Notes: generated by a model from the sequence alone, not told the origin. DNA of 34,581 nucleotides from Prevotella sp. (GCA_022775985.1 JALFIM010000088.1:1-34581), one strand, 5' to 3'. Counted from the stretch's first letter, positions 1 through 8,636 are shown. Translations and numbers: made by a program.

Positions 1-812
1 CACGGGCCGCACCAACTGGCCCAGAAGTCAAGCAGCACGTAGCGGCCCTTGCCGCAAAACTCGCTGAGCTTGTGCGCCTTTCCATCAGTGTCCATGAGCT
101 CTATGTCGGCGACAGGCTGGCCTACGAAGGCGTTGTCTTTCTCCATACGGGCCAGTTCCTGACGCGCATAGGCGAGCAACGGATGGTTGTAGTAGGGCTT
201 GTCGGGCGAGAGCACGGCCTTGGCCTTGTCGTAATCGTAGGCCGTTATGACATCTCTCATATAATACACTGGTATGAGGTTGTCCTGGTTCTCCATGGCT
301 ATGTCGTAGAACACGGCCATCATCGTGTCAATGGCTGGCTGTGTCTCCTCCCTCGCCATCTTGTTAAGTCTGGCCTTGCGGGCCTCATCGGGTATGCTGG
401 AGTCATCGCGTATGGCCTTAAACGCGGCTATGGCAGAGTCGGCACGCTGCTCAAACGGATTGCTCCTCTGCATGCAACGGCTGAACTTGGTGTTGAGTTC
501 TGAGCCTGTAAGCGTGCCTTTGGCGAGGTCGGCGGTGCATGCCTTGCCGTCGTTGAAGAACGCTACGGCCTGGCGTTCGTCACCAGCCACCGACAGATGC
601 AGCAAGGCATCTTTCTGGGCATGGGCCGTGATGCTGAACCGTCCGCCTACAACAGCAGCACTGTCTGTCACAACATCCGGGCTCTGCATGTTGACTACAT
701 ACACTTTCTTGGCCACAGCAGCGCAGGTACCCTTTATCTGTGTGGCCACGTTCTGGGCCACAGCAGCAGTCAATGACGACAAGGCTGCGAACACGAGAAA
801 TAGTCTTTTCAT
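1..812 (-). CDS. TlpA-like thioredoxin-fold disulfide oxidoreductase, C-terminus cut by window edge
   Basis: Reading the minus strand from the ATG at 812 gives 270 codons with no stop, running off the window at position 1. The protein begins MKRLFLVFAALSSL...AVAQ, a signal peptide ending near residue 20. Residues 22-110 look like the small beta domain (DUF4369-like) found in front of many Bacteroidota TlpA/AhpC-TSA proteins; residues 120-225 are helical; a thioredoxin fold starts near 230 (VGQPVADIELMDTDGK) and the sequence ends exactly in the active-site motif WASWCGP, whose first Cys is residue 268. Known family members are periplasmic thiol reductases. It lies 63 bp downstream of lptD on the same strand and may be co-transcribed, although a hairpin separates the two. 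The substrate is unknown and the missing C-terminus prevents a finer call. Confidence 0.85.
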   Translation of the reverse strand, partial: MKRLFLVFAALSSLTAAVAQNVATQIKGTCAAVAKKVYVVNMQSPDVVTDSAAVVGGRFSITAHAQKDALLHLSVAGDERQAVAFFNDGKACTADLAKGTLTGSELNTKFSRCMQRSNPFEQRADSAIAAFKAIRDDSSIPDEARKARLNKMAREETQPAIDTMMAVFYDIAMENQDNLIPVYYMRDVITAYDYDKAKAVLSPDKPYYNHPLLAYARQELARMEKDNAFVGQPVADIELMDTDGKAHKLSEFCGKGRYVLLDFWASWCGP

Positions 813-849
813 AAGAATCGGAATTTTAATTATTTGAAATATATCTGTC

Positions 850-878
850 TGACGTGTGCGCACAGGGCACACACGTCA
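850..878 (-). terminator. Hairpin overlapping the lptD stop codon
   Basis: A perfect 9-bp inverted repeat (TGACGTGTG at 878-870, CACACGTCA at 858-850, minus strand) closes an 11-nt loop, and its first arm begins with the lptD TGA codon. The following minus-strand sequence (GACAGATATATTTC) is only partly T-rich, so this could be a weak or partial terminator, or an mRNA-stabilising 3' hairpin, before the thioredoxin gene. Confidence 0.4.
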
Positions 879-3716
879 ATACCACTGAACCGCATTGCTG
901 TATCCGCTGCGCTTGTCGTACTTCAAGGCATCGGTGAGTGTGGACGCATTGCAACGGAAAGTGAAGTTGTAACTCGTATAAGGGGCAAGCACTACCTGGC
1001 AACTCATGTTGAAGCAATGGAGGTCGCGCTGCAGCGATGCGGTGGTCATTGACATCTTCTTGTTCTCGAAGTCGTAGCCGCTGGAGAAACTTATGTTCCA
1101 TCCATCGCTTATACGCACGTTGCCACTGAAGTTGAGTGTCTGGGTGAACTTGTACGGATAGCGCATGGTCTTAGTGTTGAAACGCCCCTGGGTGTTCTCG
1201 CGCATGGTGATGCCATAGCCGAAAGTGAGCGACCACGGCATGGAGAACTTCATGTAGCCGTCGGCATCGGTCTCGGCCTTGCCGCCCTTTTTCTGGGCTC
1301 CGCGCTGTCCTTCCACCATGTCATCGTCTACGTTGCTCTCTATATCCGTGTCTATACCTTCCTCATCATCCTTGTTCTTGCGCTTGCTGTCCTGCTCGTC
1401 CTCATCGCCATGTCCGAACAGTTTGCGGAGTTTCTCGGGCGTAAGGGTGAACGATATGTTCTGGGATGTGCCCTGGAAACGCCCGAAACGTCCCTTGCCC
1501 CACTCCGTATGCGTGCCCACATAAGGCTTTCCGTTGCTGTCAAGCTCATAGGCATAGGTGGCAAACACGGCGTTCATGTTGAACGTGTAGTTCTTCCACC
1601 ACTTCAGACGGAGCGACATCGAGAGGTCACTCCATGGCCGTTCCTTGTCAGCCATGTTGTAGGACATGTTGGCTCCGAGCTCATCTATGATGCTGAGTTT
1701 CCTCACTCCCGTGCTGTCCTTGTCCGACTTTATCTTCATCTCCAAGTTGTTGGACAGTCCGAAGCTGATGCTTCCCGTGCGGCCTCGGCCCGGAACGCCA
1801 TACAGGGCGTTGGCATACGGCGAGTATTCCACAAGCGACACGTTGCCATCGGCATCGGTTTTCTGATAGGTCTCATAGTAACCGTATCGCGATGCGCTGA
1901 AGTCGGGGGCGTAGTTGAAGCTCACCGTAGGCGTGATGACATGCCTTATGGCCTGTATCTTGTCGCCGAACAGCTTGCGGCTTGGTATCCAGAATCCGTA
2001 GAGCTTGGTAGACATGCTGAGACTTGCCGACCAGTTGTAGATGTTGTGGAAGCCGTATGTGGTGTCGCAGACCTCCTTCTGCGTGGCAGTATCCCACGAA
2101 CGGTTCACCTTACTGGCATACATGCGGTCGGTGAACGAGAACGACGGGGTGACGTTGAGGTAGTTGAACAGCGTGAAATTGCCGCTCACGGGGATAGAAT
2201 GACGCATACCGTTGCGCCAGTCCTTCACCAGATTGGAGTGCATCAGCTTATCCTCCTTGGTGCTTATGGAGTTGGATACCTGGCCGGTGTAGCTCACTGA
2301 TATCTTCTCATACCATCTTTCGCCGCCCACTGCATGCTTGCGCTTGAACGGATAGAACCTGCTCAGCGATATGTTGAGGTCGGGCAGGGTCATGGCAATG
2401 GTCGAATCGCGCATGTTCTGATTGAGGTTGGCAGTGGAACTGAGCGACAGTCCTATGCTCGAGAACGTAGTACTCCAACTCACAGACGATGTACGCGTAG
2501 ACTGGGTGAGCGTCTGTGGATTGTAGAGACTGTTCATGTTGTTGCGCTCATAGCTCGTAGACGCGAAGTTGACGCTTGCCGACAATGAGCTGAAAGGGTT
2601 GGCCTTGGAGTCCTGACGGTGCGACCACTGCACCTTGAAGCTCGTCTGCTTGGTGTAGTCGGGCATGCCCTTGTCGCCGTTCTTGGTGCTCTGGTAGCTG
2701 AAAAGGAAGTTGCCGCTGTACTTATACCGCTTGCGGTAGTTGCTGGCAGCGGAGAAACCCCACGACCCTTTGGTATATATCTCACCGAGAAGTTTCAAGT
2801 CCCACTTGTCGCTCATGGCGAAATAGTAGCCGCCATCGCGCAAGTAGAAGCCGCGGTTGCTCTCATCTCCGTACGTAGGCATGATGAGTCCGCTGGAATA
2901 ACTCTTAGTAAAGGGGAAGAATCCGTATGGTATGGCGAACGGCAACGGCACATCCGCCACGACAAGATAGGCCGGACCGAACACCACTTCCTTGCCCGGG
3001 CGCACCTTGGCACGCGACAATGCTATGTAGAAGTCGGGGTGCGGGGCATCGCATGTGGTGTACCTGCCATGCTGAAGGTACACCTCACCGTTGTCATTGC
3101 GCTTAGACAGCTCGCTGCGCAGGAATCCTTCCTCCTGCTTAGTGTACACATTGCTGATGAGACCTTTCTTCGACTTGAAGTTGAAAGCCATGGTATCGCT
3201 CTCGTACTCATCGCTGCCCATCTTGAAAACAGGCGTGCCCGTCAGCGTCTTACCACTATGGTCGGAGGTGTCCCGCACTCCCGTGGCATGCACGAGACTG
3301 CTGTCCATGCTCATGTATATGCGCTCACTCTCGAGGTTCATGTTCTCATACTTGACGGTAGACTTGCCATACAAGTGGGCAAGTTTGCTGCCAGCATCGT
3401 ACACGAGAGAGTCGGCGGCGGTGTACTCCACGGGAGCATTGATGCCGTTAGACTTCTGACGGTTGAGTGAGTCGAGCCGTATGGAGTCGTCTATCTGCTT
3501 GTTATGATGGTAGATTGCGAGCTGAAGGGAGTCCATTTTCGTAGTGTCCACGACCACGGGAGCCACCACCGAGTCAGCCATTATGCTGTCGGCCAGCTCC
3601 ACGGAGTCCTTGGCCGCCGCATCTTTCTTCTTTTTCTTGAAGAAAGGCACGTTGGTTCCCGCCATCACGAAAATGGCAACAGACAAGAAAAGGGCTATTA
3701 AAGTCTTTGACCTCAT
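876..3716 (-). CDS. lptD: Bacteroidota-type LPS-assembly protein LptD
   Basis: This 946-residue protein inserts lipopolysaccharide into the outer leaflet of the outer membrane. A signal peptide (MRSKTLIALFLSVAIFVMAG) is followed by an unusual Lys run (residues 27-31). Residues about 90-225 form the OstA/LptA-like jelly-roll part (DSLVYDAGSKLAHLYGKSTVKYEN). The family landmark CDAPHPDFYI follows, then proline-rich barrel-entry strands (PLPFAIPYGFFPF) and a long series of aromatic/alternating beta strands up to a C-terminal aromatic residue (NAVQWY), as expected for BAM substrates. A strongly acidic and basic low-complexity insert (GDEDEQDSKRKNKDDEE and following) sits in a late barrel loop. 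The ATG is supported by the signal peptide. An HD-family gene lies 63 bp upstream and a thioredoxin-fold gene 63 bp downstream. LptD normally needs disulfides in some bacteria, so the neighbouring oxidoreductase is suggestive only. Confidence 0.9.
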   Translation of the reverse strand: MRSKTLIALFLSVAIFVMAGTNVPFFKKKKKDAAAKDSVELADSIMADSVVAPVVVDTTKMDSLQLAIYHHNKQIDDSIRLDSLNRQKSNGINAPVEYTAADSLVYDAGSKLAHLYGKSTVKYENMNLESERIYMSMDSSLVHATGVRDTSDHSGKTLTGTPVFKMGSDEYESDTMAFNFKSKKGLISNVYTKQEEGFLRSELSKRNDNGEVYLQHGRYTTCDAPHPDFYIALSRAKVRPGKEVVFGPAYLVVADVPLPFAIPYGFFPFTKSYSSGLIMPTYGDESNRGFYLRDGGYYFAMSDKWDLKLLGEIYTKGSWGFSAASNYRKRYKYSGNFLFSYQSTKNGDKGMPDYTKQTSFKVQWSHRQDSKANPFSSLSASVNFASTSYERNNMNSLYNPQTLTQSTRTSSVSWSTTFSSIGLSLSSTANLNQNMRDSTIAMTLPDLNISLSRFYPFKRKHAVGGERWYEKISVSYTGQVSNSISTKEDKLMHSNLVKDWRNGMRHSIPVSGNFTLFNYLNVTPSFSFTDRMYASKVNRSWDTATQKEVCDTTYGFHNIYNWSASLSMSTKLYGFWIPSRKLFGDKIQAIRHVITPTVSFNYAPDFSASRYGYYETYQKTDADGNVSLVEYSPYANALYGVPGRGRTGSISFGLSNNLEMKIKSDKDSTGVRKLSIIDELGANMSYNMADKERPWSDLSMSLRLKWWKNYTFNMNAVFATYAYELDSNGKPYVGTHTEWGKGRFGRFQGTSQNISFTLTPEKLRKLFGHGDEDEQDSKRKNKDDEEGIDTDIESNVDDDMVEGQRGAQKKGGKAETDADGYMKFSMPWSLTFGYGITMRENTQGRFNTKTMRYPYKFTQTLNFSGNVRISDGWNISFSSGYDFENKKMSMTTASLQRDLHCFNMSCQVVLAPYTSYNFTFRCNASTLTDALKYDKRSGYSNAVQWY

Positions 3717-3724
3717 TGTTCGTG

Positions 3725-3732
3725 CAAAATTA
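3725..3732 (-). promoter_or_regulatory. -7 promoter box of lptD
   Basis: TAATTTTG on the minus strand matches the Bacteroidota TAnnTTTG -7 consensus. No good TTTG is seen at -33. It ends only 8 nt before the ATG, so the transcript would have almost no leader. Confidence 0.4.
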
Positions 3733-3779
3733 CTTAAATAAAAAGTAACACGTGTACTATTTCGTTATTTTAACTATTA

Positions 3780-4328
3780 CTACTCGAACCTGCTCTCCCA
3801 CTCCACAAAACGTCTCAGCCCTTCGGTGCCAAACTTGGCCAATGACTTCTCAGCCTGTGGGATGGTTTTCTCACAGTCGATATGGCTCTTGGAGTAGAAC
3901 TTGTCGGCATAGCATATAATCTGTTCCTCGATGGTCTCAGGGAGGTAGTCGCGGCGTGGCAGGGGCAAATGCCTGTCGTCTATGTCAGCGACCGTAATCC
4001 CGGCCCCTGTATGACGCTCACAGACACGTGCATGACGCTCGAAGCCCTCTTCGCGCAGCATGCCGGCCCCTATGATGCCGTGCCGTATGTACGGTTCGGT
4101 GCCATGACAGCAGATGCCAGGCGCGTCGCAACGCACTATACCGATGTCGTGAAGCATGGCCGCCTCCTCTATGAACGCGCAGTCTGCCCCGAACTCAGGA
4201 TGACGACGGGCTATGCTCAAGGCCCTGTCGGCCACCTGACGGCTGTGGGTGAGCAGTATGTGCCGAAGCTCATCGTCGGATGAATAATACTTATCTATGA
4301 TTTTCTGATAGTCCATCGGACAATACAT
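3780..4328 (-). CDS. HD-domain metal-dependent phosphohydrolase
   Basis: This 182-residue protein has the HD-superfamily metal-binding signature: His28 (LTHSRQVADRAL), His60-Asp61 (MLHDIGI), His83 (IRHGIIGA), His106 (CERHTGAG) and Asp142 (ADKFYSK). The additional histidines resemble the HDIG-type hydrolases grouped with COG1418. Such proteins hydrolyse phosphate esters or nucleotides; the substrate cannot be read from sequence. No signal peptide or membrane segment is present, so it should be cytoplasmic. The start is uncertain by four codons: ATG at 4328 or 4316 (MDYQKII). It lies between the terminator of the carboxyltransferase gene and lptD on the same strand. No TAnnTTTG box was found upstream. 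Confidence 0.8.
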   Translation of the reverse strand: MYCPMDYQKIIDKYYSSDDELRHILLTHSRQVADRALSIARRHPEFGADCAFIEEAAMLHDIGIVRCDAPGICCHGTEPYIRHGIIGAGMLREEGFERHARVCERHTGAGITVADIDDRHLPLPRRDYLPETIEEQIICYADKFYSKSHIDCEKTIPQAEKSLAKFGTEGLRRFVEWESRFE

Positions 4329-4410
4329 AAACTGTCATGCAGCACACGACAGGCTCCCTGCAACATCACGGAGCCACACACGTCATGCCGACGGTGCGCC
4401 ACAAGACGGG

Positions 4411-4488
4411 TTGAAAAACAAAATGATGCATAAACGCATGCGCCCCATAGCCTGACTGACAGGAATGGCTGTGCTGCGTTTATGCATC
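4411..4488 (-). terminator. Rho-independent terminator of the OadA/PycB-type gene
   Basis: A perfect 14-bp inverted repeat (GATGCATAAACGCA at 4425-4438 and its complement at 4475-4488) encloses a second stem (CATAGCC with GGCTGTG). On the minus strand the stem is followed by ATTTTGTTTTTCAA, a clear T-tract. It starts 18 bp after the stop codon at 4506. Confidence 0.8.
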
Positions 4489-4505
4489 GTATCTGGACAG
4501 CAGTA

Positions 4506-6278
4506 TTACTGCTCGCGCTCTATATAAGCTATCACTCCACCTTTCTGGACCTTAGCTCCCTGCTTGGCGTTTATCTCCACGAGCTTGCCGCCGAGGGCTG
4601 CCTTCACCTCTACGAACTCGCCCCAAGGTGCCTGTATCCAGCAGAATGCGTCGCCCTCCTTGTACTCCTTGCCGATGAATGGCTCCACAGACGGTGCGCA
4701 CTCTCCCTCGCCATTGAACTCCCAGAAGAGCTGACCCTTGACAGGAGCCACTATGGCGTCGGCCTTGGCGTGCTTGAACGCGCTTATCTGCTCGGGCGAA
4801 AGGTTGGCTCCGAGCTTAGCATCCTTCATCTTCTGAAGGTCAGCCAGGAAGTTCTTCTTGGCCTGACCGCTCTTGTAGTTGCGGTACTGCTCGGGGTGCA
4901 TGGCCAACTCGAAGAGCTCCTCGTTATCCTTGCCGTAGTCCCATCCATTCTCGTCCATCTCCTTCTTGAAGTCATCGAGAGCATTGGGGATGAGTGTATG
5001 CGGGTCGGCATCGGTGAACTCGCGGCCCTGCTTCTTGGCAAGCTCCACGAGCTCCGGGTCGATGGTGCCTGGTATCTTGCCGCTCTTGCCGAGAATCATG
5101 CCCCACATGGCGTCGTCCATCATCACGAAGCGGCCCTTGCCCTGCTCCATGGTGAGGAGGTTCATGAGCGATATGTTCTTCACGTACTGCGAGAACGGCG
5201 TAACCAATGGAGGATAACCCACGCGCGGCCACACATACTCCACCTCGTTAAAGAGCTTCACCAGCATGTCGTCCATGCTCAGTTCGTCCTCGCCCTTCTT
5301 CTTGCGGATGTTGTTAATGGCAGTGCGTATGCCGCCGAGGTCGGCCATCATGGAGCCCATCATGCCGCCAGGCAGACCGCATCCGAGCAGCAGCGACGAC
5401 ATGTGCTTGTTGGCCGGATTGATCCAGTAGCCCAGCCACTCGTCTATGAACTCCTGTGTGAGCGAGCGAGCCTTCATGTATGCGTTCATGTTTATCTCAG
5501 GAACGTCGAAGCCTTCGTTCTTGAGCATGCTCCGGACGGATATGATGTCCGGGTGTACCTTGCCCCACGACAGCGGCTCCATGGCCGTGTCTATGATGTC
5601 GGCGCCGTTGTTGCAGACCTCAAGTATAGACGCCATGGAGAGTCCCGGGCCTGAGTGGCCGTGGTACTCGATGATGACATCGGGATGATTCTCCTTGATG
5701 GTGCGCGTGAGACGGCCGAGCATGGCCGGCTGTCCTATTCCCGCCATGTCCTTGAGGCATATCTCCTTGGCACCGGCGGCTATCACCTGGTCGGCGATAT
5801 TGCTGTAATACTCCACTGTATGTACGGGCGACGTGGTGATGCAGAGCGTGGCCTGAGGTGTCATGCCGGCCTCTGCGGCCCACTTGATGCTCGGTATGAT
5901 GTTGCGCACGTCGTTGAGTCCGCAGAAGATACGGGGTATGTCCACGCCCTGTGCGTGCTTCACCTTATACATAAGCTGCCGCACGTCATCGGGTACGGTG
6001 TACATGCGCAGTGCGTTCAGGCCGCGATCGAGCATGTGCGTCTTAATCCCTGCCTCATTGAAGGGCTTGCAGAAAGCGCGTACGGCATCGTTAGGGTTCT
6101 CTCCCGCGAGCAGGTTGACCTGCTCGAAGGCACCACCGTTGGTCTCCACACGGGCGAAGCAGCCCATGTCTATGATGACAGGCGCGATGCGCTCCAACTG
6201 GTCTTTGCGCGGCTGGAACTTACCAGACGACTGCCACATGTCACGATATACGAGACTGAATTGTATTTTCTTTTTCAT
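4506..6278 (-). CDS. oadA: OadA/PycB-type carboxyltransferase subunit lacking the biotinylation motif
   Basis: This 590-residue protein has the HMGL-like TIM barrel of oxaloacetate decarboxylase alpha / pyruvate carboxylase B / 5S transcarboxylase. Visible active-site features are Arg12-Asp13 (LVYRDMWQS), the carbamylatable Lys176 (CLKDMAGIG), and His206 and His208 (EYHGHSGPG). The conserved carboxylase domain follows (residues 290-480, including YVWPRVGYPPLVTPFSQYVKN). Residues about 508-590 look like a biotinyl/lipoyl carrier fold (IVAPVKGQLF; GKLVEINAKQGAKVQKGGVIAYIE). However, the turn that should read EAMKM reads WIQAPWGEF, so there is no lysine to biotinylate. It may use a separate biotin carrier or have another role. 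The family works at the pyruvate/oxaloacetate or methylmalonyl-CoA node. It appears monocistronic, with its own promoter and terminator. Confidence 0.85.
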   Translation of the reverse strand: MKKKIQFSLVYRDMWQSSGKFQPRKDQLERIAPVIIDMGCFARVETNGGAFEQVNLLAGENPNDAVRAFCKPFNEAGIKTHMLDRGLNALRMYTVPDDVRQLMYKVKHAQGVDIPRIFCGLNDVRNIIPSIKWAAEAGMTPQATLCITTSPVHTVEYYSNIADQVIAAGAKEICLKDMAGIGQPAMLGRLTRTIKENHPDVIIEYHGHSGPGLSMASILEVCNNGADIIDTAMEPLSWGKVHPDIISVRSMLKNEGFDVPEINMNAYMKARSLTQEFIDEWLGYWINPANKHMSSLLLGCGLPGGMMGSMMADLGGIRTAINNIRKKKGEDELSMDDMLVKLFNEVEYVWPRVGYPPLVTPFSQYVKNISLMNLLTMEQGKGRFVMMDDAMWGMILGKSGKIPGTIDPELVELAKKQGREFTDADPHTLIPNALDDFKKEMDENGWDYGKDNEELFELAMHPEQYRNYKSGQAKKNFLADLQKMKDAKLGANLSPEQISAFKHAKADAIVAPVKGQLFWEFNGEGECAPSVEPFIGKEYKEGDAFCWIQAPWGEFVEVKAALGGKLVEINAKQGAKVQKGGVIAYIEREQ

Positions 6279-6333
6279 CTTATGTTTATGATAAGTTTGT
6301 GCTTGTCGTTTGTATGCGATATTATCGGAAGTG

Positions 6334-6341
6334 CAAAATTA
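6334..6341 (-). promoter_or_regulatory. -7 promoter box of the OadA/PycB-type gene
   Basis: TAATTTTG followed by C on the minus strand fits TAnnTTTG. The predicted transcription start is about 50 nt before the ATG at 6278. The -33 region has no clear TTTG. Confidence 0.5.
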
Positions 6342-6434
6342 GGCAAAAAAAGTCAGACAGCGGTCATAAGTCCGTGTTTTTTAGTACTTGTTGACGTTTC
6401 GCCGCAGCGCGGCCCACGCACTTCGGCCGTCCGT

Positions 6435-7277
6435 TCACTTCACGGAGTTGAGGGCTTTCTGCGCCTGCTGCATGGCCACGGTGCGTGCCTTACGGTTGGC
6501 ATCCTCGGCGTTTGACCTGCGGTAGTAGCCCTGCTCGCCATCGCGGAAGGCGAGTACGAGTGTGTCGGGGGTCATCATCACGAAGTCGGCCGTGTCGTTG
6601 GCTATCTTGTGCGGTGCGGCATGGGCGGCGAAGCCCGTCTGCCCGAGCTGCCGTGTGAGTATGAGCCGTCCGTTCCATATATGCCACTCGGAGTAGAACG
6701 GCACCTCGGGATACACCACGGGGCTCTCGCCCTCGAGCGAGTTGCCGCCGCCGATGAGCCCTACGGGAGACGCGGAGAACTGACGCTTGAGCGTGAACCC
6801 GTACTCGCGCGGTATGAGGAACGTCTGCTTCACGGAGTCGGGCATGTCGCGCATCATGCGCCGCTGCATCCTCTTGCTCATGGTCTCGTACGACCGCAGC
6901 TGCGGCATAACCTTGTAGCACCACGTGCCCTTGAGCTGGTCGAGGTCTATTACGAGGTCAGCCACCTTATGGTCTGACTTGTTGAGCACCACTCCTACCC
7001 AGTCGCCTATTCTCAGTACGCCGAATATCTTGTGCGCCTGCTTGGCGTCGATAATATCGTACTCCACAGGGTCGGAGTCGTCGGAGGGCAGCAGCACGAG
7101 CACCGAGTCGGTGCAGCCGTCGCACACGAGTCCGTACACGGTGCTGTCGTTGCGCAGGAGCAGCTGCGACGTGAGCTTGCCCGGCTCCTTGTCTCCATCT
7201 GCCTTCTTGTCCTTGCATGCCGACAGTACCAGTACTGCCACAACAGCCATCAGTCCGAGTATGAGCTTTGCTTTCAT
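6435..7277 (-). CDS. Bacteroidota lipoprotein of unknown function
   Basis: This 280-residue protein starts with a lipoprotein signal peptide (MKAKLILGLMAVVAVLVLSAC), with the lipidated Cys at residue 21. The rest has no motif that I recognise. Residues 40-105 look like a small beta-barrel-like segment (STVYGLVCDGCTDSVLVLLPSDD...GVLRIGDWVGVVLN). Residues 180-250 are beta-rich with a lipocalin-like rhythm (YSEWHIWNGRLILT; ADFVMMTPDTLVLAF). A CDGC pair at residues 52-55 might form a disulfide or bind metal, but the context is not thioredoxin-like. The C-terminus is helical. The gene has its own -7 box next to the upstream queF terminator and seems to be a single-gene unit. The location is probably periplasmic, on the inner leaflet of the outer membrane. 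Confidence 0.75.
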   Translation of the reverse strand: MKAKLILGLMAVVAVLVLSACKDKKADGDKEPGKLTSQLLLRNDSTVYGLVCDGCTDSVLVLLPSDDSDPVEYDIIDAKQAHKIFGVLRIGDWVGVVLNKSDHKVADLVIDLDQLKGTWCYKVMPQLRSYETMSKRMQRRMMRDMPDSVKQTFLIPREYGFTLKRQFSASPVGLIGGGNSLEGESPVVYPEVPFYSEWHIWNGRLILTRQLGQTGFAAHAAPHKIANDTADFVMMTPDTLVLAFRDGEQGYYRRSNAEDANRKARTVAMQQAQKALNSVK

Positions 7278-7313
7278 AAGATAGTTGACTTTTTAATGTT
7301 GTTTTCTTCGGTG

Positions 7314-7321
7314 CAAAGTTA
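7314..7321 (-). promoter_or_regulatory. -7 promoter box of the lipoprotein gene
   Basis: TAACTTTG followed by C on the minus strand matches TAnnTTTG. It directly abuts the T-tract of the queF terminator. The predicted leader is about 32 nt. Confidence 0.55.
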
Positions 7322-7361
7322 CAAAAAAAAGCGACAAACACTCATTGTATTGCCGCTTTTT
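7322..7361 (-). terminator. Rho-independent terminator of queF
   Basis: On the minus strand AAAAAGCGGCAA (7361-7350) pairs with TTTGTCGCTTTTT (7338-7326), giving 12 bp with one G-U pair, followed by a run of Ts down to 7322. It lies 25 bp after the queF stop codon. Confidence 0.7.
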
Positions 7362-7385
7362 AGCACATCCGCATGACGGACGTGG

Positions 7386-7859
7386 TCAGATGTCATGCTC
7401 GGCGAACCTGTGTTCGGCCAGCTTCTCGTACTTGGTGCCCTTACGGCCGTAGTTGGCATAGGGGTATATGCTGATGCCTCCGCGCGGAGTGAAGAGCCCT
7501 GTGACCTCTATGTACTTAGGGTCCATGAGCCGTATTAGGTCCTTCATGATGATGTTCACGCAGTCCTCATGGAAGTCGCCGTGGTTGCGGAAGCTGAAGA
7601 GATAGAGCTTAAGGCTCTTGCTCTCCACCATGCGCACGCCGGGCACGTAGCTTATGCGTATCTCGGCGAAGTCGGGCTGGCCCGTGATGGGGCACAGCGA
7701 TGTGAACTCAGGGCAGTTGAACCTCACCCAGTAGTCGTTTTCGGGATGCTTGTTCACGAACGTCTCGAGCACCTCGGGGGCATAGTCGTCGCGGTAGCGC
7801 GTATTCGAACCGAGCGACTTCAGTCCCTCGTCTTTTCTGCTGTCACTGTTGTCTGTCAT
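7386..7859 (-). CDS. queF: NADPH-dependent 7-cyano-7-deazaguanine reductase QueF
   Basis: QueF reduces preQ0 to preQ1, the last step before insertion of the base into tRNA in queuosine synthesis. The 157-residue length fits the short unimodular YkvM type. The catalytic Cys56 lies in [14 protein letters not shown] with the partner Asp63. The signature ESKSLKLY is at residues 79-86, followed by [10 protein letters not shown], where His97 and Glu98 contact the substrate in this family. [18 protein letters not shown] closes the T-fold. The enzyme is cytoplasmic. The gene follows the queuosine precursor transporter on the same strand (85 bp gap) and is probably co-transcribed with it, which would put both under the preQ1-I-like leader upstream. 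No other queuosine synthesis gene is in the window, so preQ0/preQ1 salvage is plausible. Confidence 0.95.
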   Translation of the reverse strand: MTDNSDSRKDEGLKSLGSNTRYRDDYAPEVLETFVNKHPENDYWVRFNCPEFTSLCPITGQPDFAEIRISYVPGVRMVESKSLKLYLFSFRNHGDFHEDCVNIIMKDLIRLMDPKYIEVTGLFTPRGGISIYPYANYGRKGTKYEKLAEHRFAEHDI

Positions 7860-7944
7860 ATATATGTATTCTTTAATATCGTGGTTTATGATTCTTGCCG
7901 TCCGTACACCGTGTCATACGCGGCACGCACGCGGGGCACGGAGC

Positions 7945-8634
7945 CTACACGTTGCCTATCTTCCAGAAGCTGTAGTCCACGCCCTCGTCGTAGACATCCT
8001 CGCCCTCCCACTGCTTGGTCTTTCTCACTACGTATATCGTGAGCGGCAGCACCACCACCTCGTAGAGGGTCTTCAGCACCACCTGCGAGATGACAAACAC
8101 CGGCAGCTCCGACGTGGGCACCACGCCATAGAGTGCCAACGGGAAGAACACCACGCTGTCGGCACCCTCGCCGAACACCGTGCTCATGATGGCACGCAGC
8201 GAGAAGTTGCGGCCGCCCGAGCTCAGTTTCATGCGGCTCATGACGTAAGCGTTGACGAAAGAGCCTACGAGAAACGCCACGAACGAGGCGGCGGCTATGC
8301 GCGGAGCAAGCCCGAACACGGCATGGAATCCCTCCTCGTTGTGCCAGTAGGGTGCGCCCGGTATGGCATCGGCTATCGCGCCGAAGGTCACGAACAGGAA
8401 GTTCATGAAGAACCCGAGCCAGATGAGGAGCCGCGCCTTGCGGTAACCCCACACCTCGCACACACAATCGTTGATGATGTAGGAGATGGGAAAGACGATG
8501 AGTCCGCCCGTGATGTTGATTACTCCCAGTGAGATTTGTTTCGTCTCAAGCACGTTGGCAGTGATGAGACACACACAGAAGAGCGTGCTGAAGAACATGA
8601 ACAGCACGCTCACGCTATTCTTTGTAGTTTGCAT
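7945..8634 (-). CDS. yhhQ: Queuosine precursor transporter (YhhQ/VUT family)
   Basis: This is an integral inner-membrane protein that takes up queuosine precursors (preQ0/preQ1 in characterised YhhQ proteins). From the ATG at 8634 it has 229 residues (MQTTKNSVSVLFMFF). The open frame runs 70 codons further upstream, but that stretch has no membrane character and covers the leader and riboswitch candidate, so the later start is preferred. About six hydrophobic segments are visible. The family region ITGGLIVFPISYIINDCVCEVWGYRKAR contains the conserved Asp/Glu within the membrane, followed by FGEGADSVVFFPLALYG. The C-terminus is cytoplasmic and charged. The pairing with queF supports the assignment. 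Confidence 0.9.
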   Translation of the reverse strand: MQTTKNSVSVLFMFFSTLFCVCLITANVLETKQISLGVINITGGLIVFPISYIINDCVCEVWGYRKARLLIWLGFFMNFLFVTFGAIADAIPGAPYWHNEEGFHAVFGLAPRIAAASFVAFLVGSFVNAYVMSRMKLSSGGRNFSLRAIMSTVFGEGADSVVFFPLALYGVVPTSELPVFVISQVVLKTLYEVVVLPLTIYVVRKTKQWEGEDVYDEGVDYSFWKIGNV

Positions 8635-8636
8635 AA

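Noticed and set aside
4482..5654. 390-codon plus-strand frame opposite the carboxyltransferase
   Set aside because: Leu/His-rich shadow frame of a strongly conserved enzyme; no family motif.
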